Shown here piece after piece: positions 38,336 to 47,798 of a stretch of DNA of 64,000 nt (position 1 is the stretch's first letter; the number at the start of each line of letters is the position of its first letter). The notes below the pieces were generated by a model. The model did not search any database and was not told the origin of the DNA. It saw only the letters and a program-made list of their open reading frames with translations. The stretch covers positions 1,178,001-1,242,000 of the forward strand of contig NC_003552.1 in assembly GCF_000007345.1 (NCBI RefSeq), in the 5' to 3' direction. Source of the DNA: Methanosarcina acetivorans C2A (GTDB taxonomy: Archaea > Halobacteriota > Methanosarcinia > Methanosarcinales > Methanosarcinaceae). The position numbers and the translations under genes are program-made.

Positions 38336-39170
38336 GGAGTATCAAGATTCTACAAGTTGCACTATAAATTTTTTCCAAATTATTCTTAAGAAACAATTTT
38401 GAAAGTATGCTACCATGGATACAGGTGACGAAAATTTGTCGACTGTCAAGCTGATCTAAAAAACCTTCAGTTTAAATGTAATATATTTGATTTCAGGTTT
38501 GCTTCTGATTTCTAGAGCCCATTCAAAATGATGAAATAACCATAGCTGAGGTTAAGAGGATTTTAAAACCTTGAGGTATAGCAATTCTTCCAATCCAGAT
38601 TATCTCTAAAAAAACGATTGAGTACTTGTATAACTCATATGGATCATACCATTTAGAGCATTTGGAGCAGGCTATTTTGAGAAGTATATTCCTGATTTGA
38701 CAGAATCCTAAATATTATAATGAAAAATGCGCTTTTTTGTATGGCCTTTCCGTATCAATTCGTAGAATCTGTCAAATTAAGGTCATACGTTGGAATCTGT
38801 CAAATTAAGGTCATATGTTGGAATAAGCCACCCTGGGCTCTCGGTGGCTACACAGGGTTGAATACTTTTATCTTTAATATGTGATACTCGAAAGCATGTT
38901 CACGATACTTGTAGCTAGAAAAAAACGATTTCTGATCCGTTTCCAGCAAAACACTTATGACTGTTATATGCGGAGATTTTTTGGCAACTTTAATCGTCTC
39001 AAATTTTTGGATTCCCGGTTTGGTGGCATTCTGCTGAGTATACACTTTTGGTGTTATTATGGTAGTTTGTGTTCACTCTAATCCTTAATGACGATGTTAC
39101 AGTCAATACTTTGAACGCTTTCTAAAAATTAATCGATGGATATTTATTACGTGTCGCATTAGTTAATTTG
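38336..39170. other. No gene seen; short direct repeat
   Basis: Two 28-base copies starting GAATCTGTCAAATTAAGGTC lie at 38765-38792 and 38793-38820. A CACCCTGGG/... hairpin-like stretch follows near 38828-38860. Frames at 38848-39081 have no recognisable content. Confidence 0.45.
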
Positions 39171-39683
39171 ATGGTCAATAAAGTTAAGCGCAGGGTTTCT
39201 TGCTTTCCAAAGGCCACCTATTACAAGCCCAGAGAAATCCCTCTTTGCTGTCTTGAAATCGCCAATATATCCATAGAAGAGCTTGAGGCTATTCGTCTTT
39301 GCGACCTTCTCCAGATCGAGCAGAATGAGGCTGCTGACCGGATGGGAATATCCCGAAAAACTTTCTGGAGCGACCTCCAAAGGGCACGGCAAAAAGTAGC
39401 TGATGCTCTTGTCAACGGAAAAGCGATCGAGATATCTGGAGGAGAATACATTAATACTGGTGAATGTAGGGTCAATTTTCTCTGCAAAGAATGCGATCAT
39501 ATGTGGGAACCAAAGTTCGACCAGAACCGTCCGACAAACTGCCCGAGTTGTGGTTCAAGTCTAATTTTCCGACTCGGCGGCGATGGAAGAGGAAAGAGAT
39601 TTGTCGAGAATGATTACTGTTGTCCTAAAGAAAAGGGAAGCAGCAGGAATACTAGTGAAGGAAGCAAAAAAAAGTTACAATAG
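39171..39683 (+). CDS. DUF134 putative DNA-binding protein with zinc ribbon
   Basis: About 170 residues from the ATG at 39171 (TTG at 39168 is possible). The N-terminal ~95 residues form a DUF134 domain with a sigma-like helix-turn-helix (LEAIRLCDLLQIEQNEAADRMG, ISRKTFWSDLQRARQK). Then a zinc ribbon (CKECDHMW ... CPSCGSS, about 104-125) and a basic, low-complexity tail follow. It is transcribed away from the cdh operon and is the gene whose 5' half was duplicated with the cdh leader. It could regulate cdh, though only position suggests so. Confidence 0.8.
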   Translation: MVNKVKRRVSCFPKATYYKPREIPLCCLEIANISIEELEAIRLCDLLQIEQNEAADRMGISRKTFWSDLQRARQKVADALVNGKAIEISGGEYINTGECRVNFLCKECDHMWEPKFDQNRPTNCPSCGSSLIFRLGGDGRGKRFVENDYCCPKEKGSSRNTSEGSKKKLQ

Positions 39684-39951
39684 CTATACTATCGACAAGT
39701 GATACTGGACTGGAGTCTTATGTATGAGCCCATTTTGGCTCATGGGTGCATTGGGTTTTTAATGTCGAGTTTCCGGATTCAAATTTGACCTGATGATACC
39801 CCCTGTTCAGGGAGGATTTCTACGGAGCCAGAATCTCAAAATCCCGAACTTGAGCCTTCGAATCCGAAACAAAACTCCGGATATCCAGATTGAATATCCG
39901 GAATCTTCAAAAGCCGGGATTTCCATAGAGGCTTATAGTCCAAAGTCTTTA

Positions 39952-40959
39952 TTACATTCCAAGAGCTTTATTAGTTTTCTCGATCGACTTTGCACCGTCA
40001 CTTTCCAGTTCCATCATGGCCCTGATAGCGTCCACATTTTCGGGAACTACTATGGATTCCTGGTGGATGGCCTGGAAAAAGTAGAATTCTTTTTCGTCCA
40101 CTGTTATGGACTCGGGCCAGATACAGTTCTCCCACATGTCGTTTCTGGGGCGTTTGATGTCTCTGGCAACTTCCATAATTTCTGCTGTCGAAGTAATCCC
40201 CTGTCCAATGAACCGGATTCTGGACTGGGAAGAGAAAATTTTCTTGATGTCTTCTGCAGTACAATCCGTGTCGACTTCCATATTTACGGTGTGCAGGTGC
40301 ATGAGAGTTGTCGGGACCAGCAGGGCTGCAGATGTGATATTTATATGCGGGATCACACTTCTTACGTCGGGTCCGTGGTGGGACGGAAGTTTGACAGGGT
40401 GAAGTACTATTGCATTAATCGGGCCTTTTTTAATATCATTGGGATCGGTTGCTCTTCTTGCAAGAATCGCCCTTACTTTCTTTACCCCGAGTTCCCTGTC
40501 TATCGGTGTGATAGTCCTGCAAAGCCCTGTGGTGTTGCAGGAGACAACCCTTACCAGATCGCGGCCCAGAGCCCCCTCGTAATTGCTGACTGCATTAAAG
40601 GAAAAACCCGCAATCGGGTGGCTCTCCCCTCCCTGCCAGATCGCTTTTACCCCTGCTTTCTCATATAAAGGCTTATTCTTTTCCCCGACTCCCCCTGGCG
40701 TACAGTCCACAACCAGGTCAGCCTTCTCTATCATTTCTTCAACGGATCCGGCTGCAGGCATCCCTGCCTTCTCAAAAGCTCCGACATTCTCAGCAGGGGC
40801 ATATATATCATACCCCAACTGATGGGCCACTGCAGCTTCATAGTTTGGCGTCCTCTTGGAAATTCCGACAACTTCCATATCGTCCTGAGCCTTAACGGCG
40901 TCTGCAACTCTTTTCCCTATGGTTCCGTAACCGTTTACTGCAATCTTTGCTTTAGCCAT
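39952..40959 (-). CDS. gap: Type II glyceraldehyde-3-phosphate dehydrogenase (archaeal)
   Basis: A 335-residue NAD(P)-dependent enzyme of the archaeal class. The Rossmann start is KIAVNGYGTIGKRV (about 5-18), and the catalytic Cys is in VSCNTTGLCR (about 138-147). The following RRATDPND and the substrate region with HHGPDVR (about 192-198) fit. It works in glycolysis/gluconeogenesis with 1,3-bisphosphoglycerate. The length is normal. It lies alone, with a possible hairpin (AGTGCAA...TTGCACT) upstream at 41020-41047. Confidence 0.95.
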   Translation of the reverse strand: MAKAKIAVNGYGTIGKRVADAVKAQDDMEVVGISKRTPNYEAAVAHQLGYDIYAPAENVGAFEKAGMPAAGSVEEMIEKADLVVDCTPGGVGEKNKPLYEKAGVKAIWQGGESHPIAGFSFNAVSNYEGALGRDLVRVVSCNTTGLCRTITPIDRELGVKKVRAILARRATDPNDIKKGPINAIVLHPVKLPSHHGPDVRSVIPHINITSAALLVPTTLMHLHTVNMEVDTDCTAEDIKKIFSSQSRIRFIGQGITSTAEIMEVARDIKRPRNDMWENCIWPESITVDEKEFYFFQAIHQESIVVPENVDAIRAMMELESDGAKSIEKTNKALGM

Positions 40960-41251
40960 TTGTCATCCTGTCCTGTATTTATTCTATCCTGAAACCTATG
41001 TATTCTTATGTCTTAAATCAAGTGCAATAGTCGTTATTGTTGCACTTTTTGGGCAATTTCAGGTTTAACGATATTGATTTTTCAGCCCAATCTCGTAACT
41101 TATATCGTGAAAACTTATATCGTGAACAATGCACGATCCGAATATTGAACCAGTCTTGAATAACTCAAAGAGATCCGGAATCCTGTTTACCCCCATGAAA
41201 TCAGGCACTGGAAGATAATTTTGATTATCTGTTTGGCTCTTGCCGGAATAT
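40960..41251. other. Spacer between gap and the flavoprotein gene
   Basis: It contains a hairpin with a T-run (41020-41050) and two copies of AACTTATATCGTGAA at about 41096-41126. No frame is supported. Confidence 0.4.
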
Positions 41252-42592
41252 TTACAGCATATAAGGAATATCCGAACATACAGTTGGATAGGAAAAAATC
41301 ATCTTTTTCATATCAGATGCCTTGAGTCCAAGCCTCATTACTGCAGCGAAAATGTTGATAGCTTCTCCGGCATTCGGACCCAGAATATGAGCTCCCATTA
41401 TACGGTCATTTGCTTCATCGATAATTACCTTTGAAGCCACAAAATCCGCTCCTTCGCTCCGGCCTGTTTTTTCGCTGCTCCTGTCCCGGAAGATTATCTT
41501 ATACTTATCGCTATCTTTAACGGTGCTGATTCCTACCGAAGCCAGGACAGGCATGGTGTGGACCGCACTTGGAATGCCTTTGTAGTCAGCCTCGACACTA
41601 TCTTCGGTAAGGATGTTAACTGCTGCAACTTCTCCCTGATAGGCTGCCACAGGAGTAAGCTGCATACCCTCCGAGGCGCAGTCCCCACCTGCATAGATTC
41701 GGGGATTTGAAGTCCTCATGTGCTTATCAACTTCAATAGCTCCCCCTTCAACCCTGACCCCGGCTTTTTCGAGATGCAGCTCCTCTATATACGGAACACG
41801 ACCTGCTCCATGAACTACCATATCCGCACGGAAACTCCGGATTTCGGATTCAGACCCGGCCCTGACCAGAAAGCTGTTGCCTTCTTTTTCGACCGCAATC
41901 ACCGGCTTATTTGTGAAGATTTTGATTCCTGCAGCTTCGGATTCATTTATAAGAAAATTTACCATGTCGGAATCAAAGGATTTAAGGAGTTTTTCACTCC
42001 TGTGCAGAATTATAGCTTCTGATCCGGCTTTCAGTGTAATATGAGAAAACTCCATGGATATATGCCCGCCTCCGATGAAAATAATTCTTTCAGGGAGTTT
42101 TTCGGTTTCCATAAATTCCCCACTCGTAATTATGTATTCTTCCCCGGGAATGTTGAGTTTTCTTGGCTTTGCACCTGTAGCAAGAAAAATATATTCTCCT
42201 TTAAGCTTATCCTCCCCGACAGCGACCGTATTCTTATTTTCAAAATAAGCTTTTCCGTGATATGTATCAATTCCCAGTTCCACAAAATGGTTCTCAGTTT
42301 TTCTGGAACATTTTTCCGTAAATGTCCTCCTGAACTCGATAAGCGAAGGCCAGTCAATCTTTAATGGATTTTGAGTTCCCGCACCCTTCCCTATAAGTCG
42401 ATTATTCCAGTCCGTAATCTCTGCGATATCTACAAACATCTTTTTCGGATCACAACCTATGGGAGGAGAGACACCCCCGTATTCCCTCGAGTCGATAATA
42501 GCTGTTTTTAATCCTGAGCTTGCAACTTTGTCCGCAAAAGTCCTGCCTGAGGTTCCGGTCCCGATAATTATAATATCGTAGTCCTTTTCCAT
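41252..42592 (-). CDS. Flavoprotein of the disulfide reductase family without the redox disulfide
   Basis: The 446-residue protein has the FAD-binding GTGTSG (11-16), the NAD(P)-binding IIFIGGGHISMEFSHI (about 171-186) and the second FAD motif RIYAGGDCA (about 296-304), like dihydrolipoamide dehydrogenase and mercuric reductase. The active-site pair normally in GGTCxxxGC is GGVSPPIGC here: Cys47 remains but the other is Ser42. The C-terminus lacks the usual His-Pro-Thr. It can therefore bind flavin and NAD(P)H but not perform ordinary disulfide exchange. It might be an NAD(P)H oxidase- or quinone-reductase-like enzyme. No lipoyl partner genes are near. Confidence 0.85.
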   Translation of the reverse strand: MEKDYDIIIIGTGTSGRTFADKVASSGLKTAIIDSREYGGVSPPIGCDPKKMFVDIAEITDWNNRLIGKGAGTQNPLKIDWPSLIEFRRTFTEKCSRKTENHFVELGIDTYHGKAYFENKNTVAVGEDKLKGEYIFLATGAKPRKLNIPGEEYIITSGEFMETEKLPERIIFIGGGHISMEFSHITLKAGSEAIILHRSEKLLKSFDSDMVNFLINESEAAGIKIFTNKPVIAVEKEGNSFLVRAGSESEIRSFRADMVVHGAGRVPYIEELHLEKAGVRVEGGAIEVDKHMRTSNPRIYAGGDCASEGMQLTPVAAYQGEVAAVNILTEDSVEADYKGIPSAVHTMPVLASVGISTVKDSDKYKIIFRDRSSEKTGRSEGADFVASKVIIDEANDRIMGAHILGPNAGEAINIFAAVMRLGLKASDMKKMIFSYPTVCSDIPYML

Positions 42593-43135
42593 AGTTTCCT
42601 TCCTTTTTATTCGCGACTTCCCGGAAAAACGATAGTGTGAAATAGCTACTCCCCTGTATCCTTTTATTCATTTTATTTATAGGAATAAGTAATTCACCTG
42701 AACTTTTTTCCTGAAAAAAGTTCCTGATACAATGAAGAAAGGAGGAAAGATTTCTATTACGGCTTGAATCAGGGAGTTTCAGTTCTTCGAGTTCAGCAGA
42801 TCTAAAAAGAATACATGCGTCTTCGGTTAAGTAAGGAATCATGATAAATTGCCTCCATTTTCGTAATAGTTCTCAAAAACTGTATCCCATCGGGAGTTGG
42901 AACTGGGTATCGATTTCATGTAAATAGGACAAAATTTAAGGCGACTTTTGGTGCGAAATCGATATCCTTCAGGCAAGAAAATTCCTTAACCGATGACCAA
43001 TGGAAAAGAATACAATGATACTGATCAGGAACATACAATGATACTGATCTGGAACATACAATGATACTGATCAGGAGCTTCGTACTGGAGAAAATCCTTG
43101 TTGACCGGGAAACGGTTTTTTAAATCCTGTAAATT
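42593..43135. other. Intergenic with tandem repeat
   Basis: No gene is supported (a 130-codon frame overlapping the flavoprotein is a shadow). Three units of 23 bases, each beginning TACAATGATACTGATC, lie at 43011-43074. Confidence 0.5.
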
Positions 43136-44293
43136 TCAAACCTTTTCCGGATTTTTGTTTTCCAGAATTTCCTTCAATTCCTTTTCCAGTTTTTTCCTCC
43201 TTATATCCAGGTGATCGGCTTTCAGGTTAAGGCTTTGAAGCTGTCTTGAACGCATTTCCGGCTCAATTATTTCCTCTGTTTCTTCCATTTGTTTTTTCAT
43301 GGATTCGAACTCGGTTTTGACCTCTTCTTTCCGGGCTTTTAAGAATTCCAGTTTTCCTGAAAGTTCTGCTTTTCTATTCTGTTCCGGTACACTGCTTACC
43401 TGCTGTTTCAGGTCCTTTTCTTTTCTTTCCAGGTTCAGGAGAACAAGTTCGATCTTGCCCAGGATTTCGGCTTCTATTGCTTTGTCAAAGATGATTTCTT
43501 CAGGCTTCTTTTCCTGAGGTTTTTCAGGCACTTCGGCTTTCAGGGGCTCTTTTGGGGGGATGAAAACGGTCCCTTCTTTCAGGATCCTCTGGTTCATGAA
43601 GTTGGGGGAGACGATTTCTACATCAGCTTCGTGCAGGGAGTCCAGGACAGCTTTTTTGAAGTCCGATCGAGCTGTGATAAGGCTCTCAATGTTCTTTAAG
43701 AGCCCTCCGACCTTGTACGTGACCGAAAAGTCCCCGAGTTCCAGGACGTGGACGAAAGGGTTTTCAAGCCCTATTTTTTCTGCGGCCAGGAGCAGGTTTT
43801 TTTCGATTTTCTGGCGGGGGACATCGTAGCCAAGGGAGACGCAGGTAGAGATAATGGTTCCCGAAGTCCTGATTGTTTTTAATGGGTTTGAGACCAGTTT
43901 GAGGTTCGGAAAGGTTACCAGGTCCCTGTCTATCGACTGGACCTCCGTGTGCAGGATGTGGATGTCGGTAACTCTCCCGAAGAAGTTCCCGCTTTCAATG
44001 TAATCTCCTGCCCGGAAGGGCTTTATAACTTTCAGCATGATCCCGGACATCGCATTTGCAATAAAAGTGGTGGAGGAAAGCGCAACTGCAGCCCCGGCAA
44101 TAATTCCGAGCAGGCTGAGAATCGACTCCTTGTACTGGACTGCAATCGGAAGGCTGAACACGACAAAAATGAGGCCGATACTGAGGATGACAAACTGGAT
44201 TAGCTGCTTTGCAAATTTCACGTCTGTGTGGAGAAGCTTTGTCCTGGCAAGCAGGCGGTCAACTGCAAAAATCAGAAAAAGGGTAACCGCCAC
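43136..44293 (-). CDS. MscS-family mechanosensitive channel
   Basis: The 385-residue membrane protein has three hydrophobic helices in the first ~95 residues. The pore helix is GIIAGAAVALSSTTFIANAMSGI, followed by the MscS beta domain (FRAGDYIESGNFFGRVTDI). The C-terminal ~120 residues are highly charged (Glu/Lys/Arg-rich) and should form coiled coils, an extension beyond the standard channel. Such channels release solutes on osmotic shock. The frame start may be a few residues too early or late, since the first membrane helix begins at once. It stands alone. Confidence 0.88.
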   Translation of the reverse strand: MAVTLFLIFAVDRLLARTKLLHTDVKFAKQLIQFVILSIGLIFVVFSLPIAVQYKESILSLLGIIAGAAVALSSTTFIANAMSGIMLKVIKPFRAGDYIESGNFFGRVTDIHILHTEVQSIDRDLVTFPNLKLVSNPLKTIRTSGTIISTCVSLGYDVPRQKIEKNLLLAAEKIGLENPFVHVLELGDFSVTYKVGGLLKNIESLITARSDFKKAVLDSLHEADVEIVSPNFMNQRILKEGTVFIPPKEPLKAEVPEKPQEKKPEEIIFDKAIEAEILGKIELVLLNLERKEKDLKQQVSSVPEQNRKAELSGKLEFLKARKEEVKTEFESMKKQMEETEEIIEPEMRSRQLQSLNLKADHLDIRRKKLEKELKEILENKNPEKV

Positions 44294-44799
44294 TGTAATA
44301 ATACTTACAAGATAGTCCCCAAGAATCTGGGATAAATAGCTCAGCTTCTTTTCCCCCTCTAATTTCTTCCTCTAATTTCTTCCTCTAATTTTTAACTTCT
44401 CCTTTTTTCTTTTTTGCCGTCATGATTCCCTTAAATAATTTTTTTCTGTCAAGCTCGGCTATATCTTCTTACATCCTGTTATACCCTATTACGTCCTGTT
44501 AGCTCTTTTCGTATCCTGTCAATTACTGTTAATTTGTTTCTGATGCTTGATATTATTAACTTCAAAACTTGTGGGTGAAGCAGGGGCTCAGGTCTGGGTC
44601 TTGTCTTTGTCAAAAAATTCGTAGAAATGCATGGGGGGAAGGTATGGGTAAACTCCTATCTGAAAAGGAAAGTACTTTTACTTTTACTCCTACCTGATCT
44701 CGTGGGCCGTAATTTTCTTCTTCCCGTCCTGCGGGAAATAACTTTAAAAGCTCTTAAATAAATTATTGTGGATAAATTCTTGTGATAGGTGAACTGGAT
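44294..44799. other. Intergenic
   Basis: It contains short tandem CTCTAATTTCTTC units (44357-44395) and an AT-rich region before the CooC-like gene. I see no frame. Confidence 0.4.
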
Positions 44800-45591
44800 A
44801 TGAAAATCGCAGTATGCGGGAAAGGCGGAAGTGGAAAGAGCACGATTTCTGCGCTCCTGGCAAAGCAGATGGCAAAAACAAAGAACGTGCTTGTGCTCGA
44901 TACCGATGAATCCAACTACGGGCTACATGGCCAGCTCGGGCTTGCGGCTCCAAGGGACCTTATGGAGTACTTCGGAGGAAAACAGGGTTTCAAGCAAAAA
45001 CAGAGAGCTCCGAAGACTGCTCCTCTAGGCGGGCTTGCAGTTCCTGGGGCTTTGGGAGGCCAGCCGAAGTCCCGCTTTTTTGAAGAGAGGTGGAGCTTTT
45101 CCGACCTGCCTCCGGAATTCGTGGAAGAGAGGGGAAAGATAAGGCTCATGGCAATTGGAAAAATCCATGAGTTCGGGGAAGGCTGTGCCTGTCCTATGGG
45201 GGTCCTCACACGGGAATTTCTCGAAAACTTGGATCTTGCAGAAGATGATATCGTTCTCGTGGACACGGAAGCTGGCGTGGAGCATTTCGGGCGAGGAGTT
45301 GCAAAGGATTTTGACACGATCCTGGTTGTGGTAGACCCCTCCTTTGAATCCCTTAAGTTGTCCAAAAAGTTCGATGAGCTCGGGGAACAGGCCGGAAACA
45401 GGGTTTTCTTTGTGCTGAACAAAGTTGAGGAGGACATTAAAGGCGAGCTACTTGAAGCGGTTGATTCCTCGAAAGTTGCCGCGGTGATTCCGGCAGACAG
45501 GGAACTTTTCAGGGCGTCCCTGAAAGGTGCGGAATTCGATATTGAACTTGATGGAATCGCAGAACTTGCGGAGTTCCTGGATCAGAATTGA
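44800..45591 (+). CDS. CooC/MinD-like ATPase, orphan paralogue
   Basis: About 263 residues from the ATG at 44800 (GTG at 44782 is in frame). It has Walker A GKGGSGKST right at the start, DTDESNYGLHGQLG, GEGCACPMGVL with the CxC pair that binds nickel in CooC proteins, and VDTAGVEHFGRG-type switch II (VDTEAGVEHFGRG). It is only distantly similar to the cooC at 31064 and lies 400 bases upstream of iorA in the same direction, not in the cdh operon. It may mature another metal enzyme. The partner cannot be named. Confidence 0.85.
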   Translation: MKIAVCGKGGSGKSTISALLAKQMAKTKNVLVLDTDESNYGLHGQLGLAAPRDLMEYFGGKQGFKQKQRAPKTAPLGGLAVPGALGGQPKSRFFEERWSFSDLPPEFVEERGKIRLMAIGKIHEFGEGCACPMGVLTREFLENLDLAEDDIVLVDTEAGVEHFGRGVAKDFDTILVVVDPSFESLKLSKKFDELGEQAGNRVFFVLNKVEEDIKGELLEAVDSSKVAAVIPADRELFRASLKGAEFDIELDGIAELAEFLDQN

Positions 45592-45995
45592 TTCATGAAC
45601 CGGGCCTGTGAACCAGTACATTTAATTTTGCCCATTTTAATTTTTCCGGGCAGCCCTTCTCTTTTTTTGATACTTTACTTTCAGGGACTCAGCCCTGAGT
45701 GAATTTTCTTTCTTATTAGTCTGCTTAAGCGAGTGAAGACGATGAAACGGACGGAGCACTGACGAGCCTTAACTCGACTAGTGCAACTCCACGGGAAAAT
45801 TCCGGACAATTATCCGAAAGTATATTATTGATCGTGTTATTTGAATAATGCAAAAGTTTTACTTAGTCTATGGACAGCAGGTCTTGTTTACCGGAGCTGT
45901 CTTTTCCTGGATTTCTTACTTATTTAACACTGATTAACAGGGAAATGCATTTTTAGAATTGCATTTTCCCTGTTTTAATTGTGGAGATGATGATT
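45592..45995. other. Intergenic before iorA
   Basis: No gene is supported. Near the end are AATGCATTTTTAG and GCATTTTCCCTG, and GGAGATGATG provides the ribosome site for iorA. Confidence 0.4.
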
Positions 45996-47798
45996 ATGAC
46001 TACACGCGAGTACATGCTTGGAAACGTGGCAATCGCCCGGGGCCTTCTGGAAGGCGGCGTACAGCTAGCTGCAGGCTATCCGGGAACTCCTTCTTCGGAG
46101 ATTATAGACACGCTTGCTTCCCGGGAGGGCCGGGACTACTATATAGAATGGTCCGTGAACGAAAAGGTTGCAATGGAAGTGGCAGTCGGAGCCGCCTGGG
46201 CCGGGGTGCGTTCGGTGGTGACCATGAAGCACGTCGGGTTAAATGTTGCAGCCGACCCCTTCATGACCCTCGCCTATGCAGGGACAAAAGGCGGGTTGAT
46301 CGCAATTGTGGCTGATGACCCTTCCTGCCACTCTTCCCAGAACGAGCAGGATACAAGGCGTTATGCCCAGTTTGCCCTTGTGCCCTGTTTTGATCCCTCA
46401 ACCCCTCAGGAAGCCAAGGATATGATTCCTTATGCTTTTGAGTTTTCTGAAAAATTTGAAATTCCGGTTATCTTCCGACCCACAACCAGGATCTCCCATG
46501 GGAAATCCGATATCGAGCTAGGGGGAATTCCGACAGACAAACCCGAGCCTAATTTTGAAAAACTGCTCGACCGCTGGGTCATGCTGCCCAAGAATGCTCG
46601 GCCCCGCCATACCCATCTCCTCTCGATCCAGAAGGCAATGGAGGACGCGCTTGCCGAATCCCCCTGGAACTCCCTGGAACTGAAACCTGATGCAAAACTC
46701 GGGGTAATAGGAGCAGGTATCGCATCCGTTTATGCAAAAGAGGCCCTGGAGGAACTGGGGCTTGAAGCATCCTTCCTGAAGATAGGGACCTATCCTGTCC
46801 CGAAAAAGCTTATTCTGGAAATGCTTGAAACAGTAAATGCTGTTCTTATCTTTGAAGAACTCGAACCGATTGTGGAAGAGCAGGTAAAGCTGATTGCGCA
46901 GGAAGCCGGCCTTCCGGTTACGGTCATGGGAAAAGCTGGCAGCTTTGTCCCGCGGGAAGGAGAACTGGACATCAGCGCTTTCCTCGAAGCCCTGAAGAAA
47001 GCTTTTGACTTGGATGTCGAACCCGAAACAGGAAGCATTTCCCTTGAACTTGCTCCCCGCCCGCCTGCCCTCTGCGCCGGCTGTTCTCACAGGGCAACTT
47101 TCTATTCCATGAAGAAGGTTTTTGGAAAAGATGCTATCTACCCGAGCGATATCGGCTGTTATACCCTCGGGATTCAGAGCGGAACCGTTGAGACCACGCT
47201 CTGCATGGGCTCAAGCATAAGCATTGCATCGGGGCTTTACCATGCAGGAGAAAAGCGCCCGATCTGCTGTTCCATCGGGGATTCAACCTTTTTCCATACA
47301 GGTATGAACTCGCTTTTGAATGCGGTCTTCAACAAAGCCAATATTACGGTCACAATTCTTGACAACCGCATCACGGCCATGACCGGGCACCAGCCAAACC
47401 CCGGAGTCGGCTATACGATTACCGGAGAGCCAACTGTTGAGGTCTCGCTTGCCGAACTCTGCAGGGCTATGGGAACCGGATCCGTGGCGGTTGTTGACCC
47501 CTACAACCTGGAAGAGACTCAGGAAGCTTTCAAAGCCGCAAAGGATTTCGAAGGCACAGCCGTGGTTATTGCAAAACAGCCCTGTGTAATCTCAGGCAAG
47601 AGGGCGGGGATCAAAAGGATCCCGTATGTCGTTGATCCTGAAAAGTGCGAAGGCTGCAAGCAATGTGTTAAGTTCGGCTGCCCTGCAATCGAATTTGATG
47701 AGGAAAACAAGCGTGCTGTTATTACTGCCCTCTGCAGCGGGTGTGGAGTCTGTGCGCAAATCTGCAAGTTTGATGCTATCCGGGAGGTGAAGAGATGA
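45996..47798 (+). CDS. iorA: Indolepyruvate:ferredoxin oxidoreductase, alpha subunit
   Basis: About 600 residues. It oxidatively decarboxylates aryl pyruvates (from aromatic amino acids) to acyl-CoA with thiamine diphosphate, reducing ferredoxin; in methanogens the reverse reaction also makes aromatic amino acids from aryl acetates. Seen are GYPGTPSSEIID (about 36-47), the TPP-binding segment GDSTFFHTGMNSL...N (about 426-445), and two [4Fe-4S] motifs at the end (CEGCKQCVKFGC and CSGCGVCAQIC). The ATG at 45996 is chosen because GGAGA lies 8-12 bases before it. The gene overlaps iorB by four bases. Confidence 0.95.
   Translation: MTTREYMLGNVAIARGLLEGGVQLAAGYPGTPSSEIIDTLASREGRDYYIEWSVNEKVAMEVAVGAAWAGVRSVVTMKHVGLNVAADPFMTLAYAGTKGGLIAIVADDPSCHSSQNEQDTRRYAQFALVPCFDPSTPQEAKDMIPYAFEFSEKFEIPVIFRPTTRISHGKSDIELGGIPTDKPEPNFEKLLDRWVMLPKNARPRHTHLLSIQKAMEDALAESPWNSLELKPDAKLGVIGAGIASVYAKEALEELGLEASFLKIGTYPVPKKLILEMLETVNAVLIFEELEPIVEEQVKLIAQEAGLPVTVMGKAGSFVPREGELDISAFLEALKKAFDLDVEPETGSISLELAPRPPALCAGCSHRATFYSMKKVFGKDAIYPSDIGCYTLGIQSGTVETTLCMGSSISIASGLYHAGEKRPICCSIGDSTFFHTGMNSLLNAVFNKANITVTILDNRITAMTGHQPNPGVGYTITGEPTVEVSLAELCRAMGTGSVAVVDPYNLEETQEAFKAAKDFEGTAVVIAKQPCVISGKRAGIKRIPYVVDPEKCEGCKQCVKFGCPAIEFDEENKRAVITALCSGCGVCAQICKFDAIREVKR

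Noticed and set aside
39793-40668. 291-codon plus-strand frame over gap
   Set aside because: It is the antisense shadow of the type II glyceraldehyde-3-phosphate dehydrogenase gene.
42450-42842. 130-codon minus-strand frame
   Set aside because: It overlaps the start of the flavoprotein in another frame and has no recognisable content.
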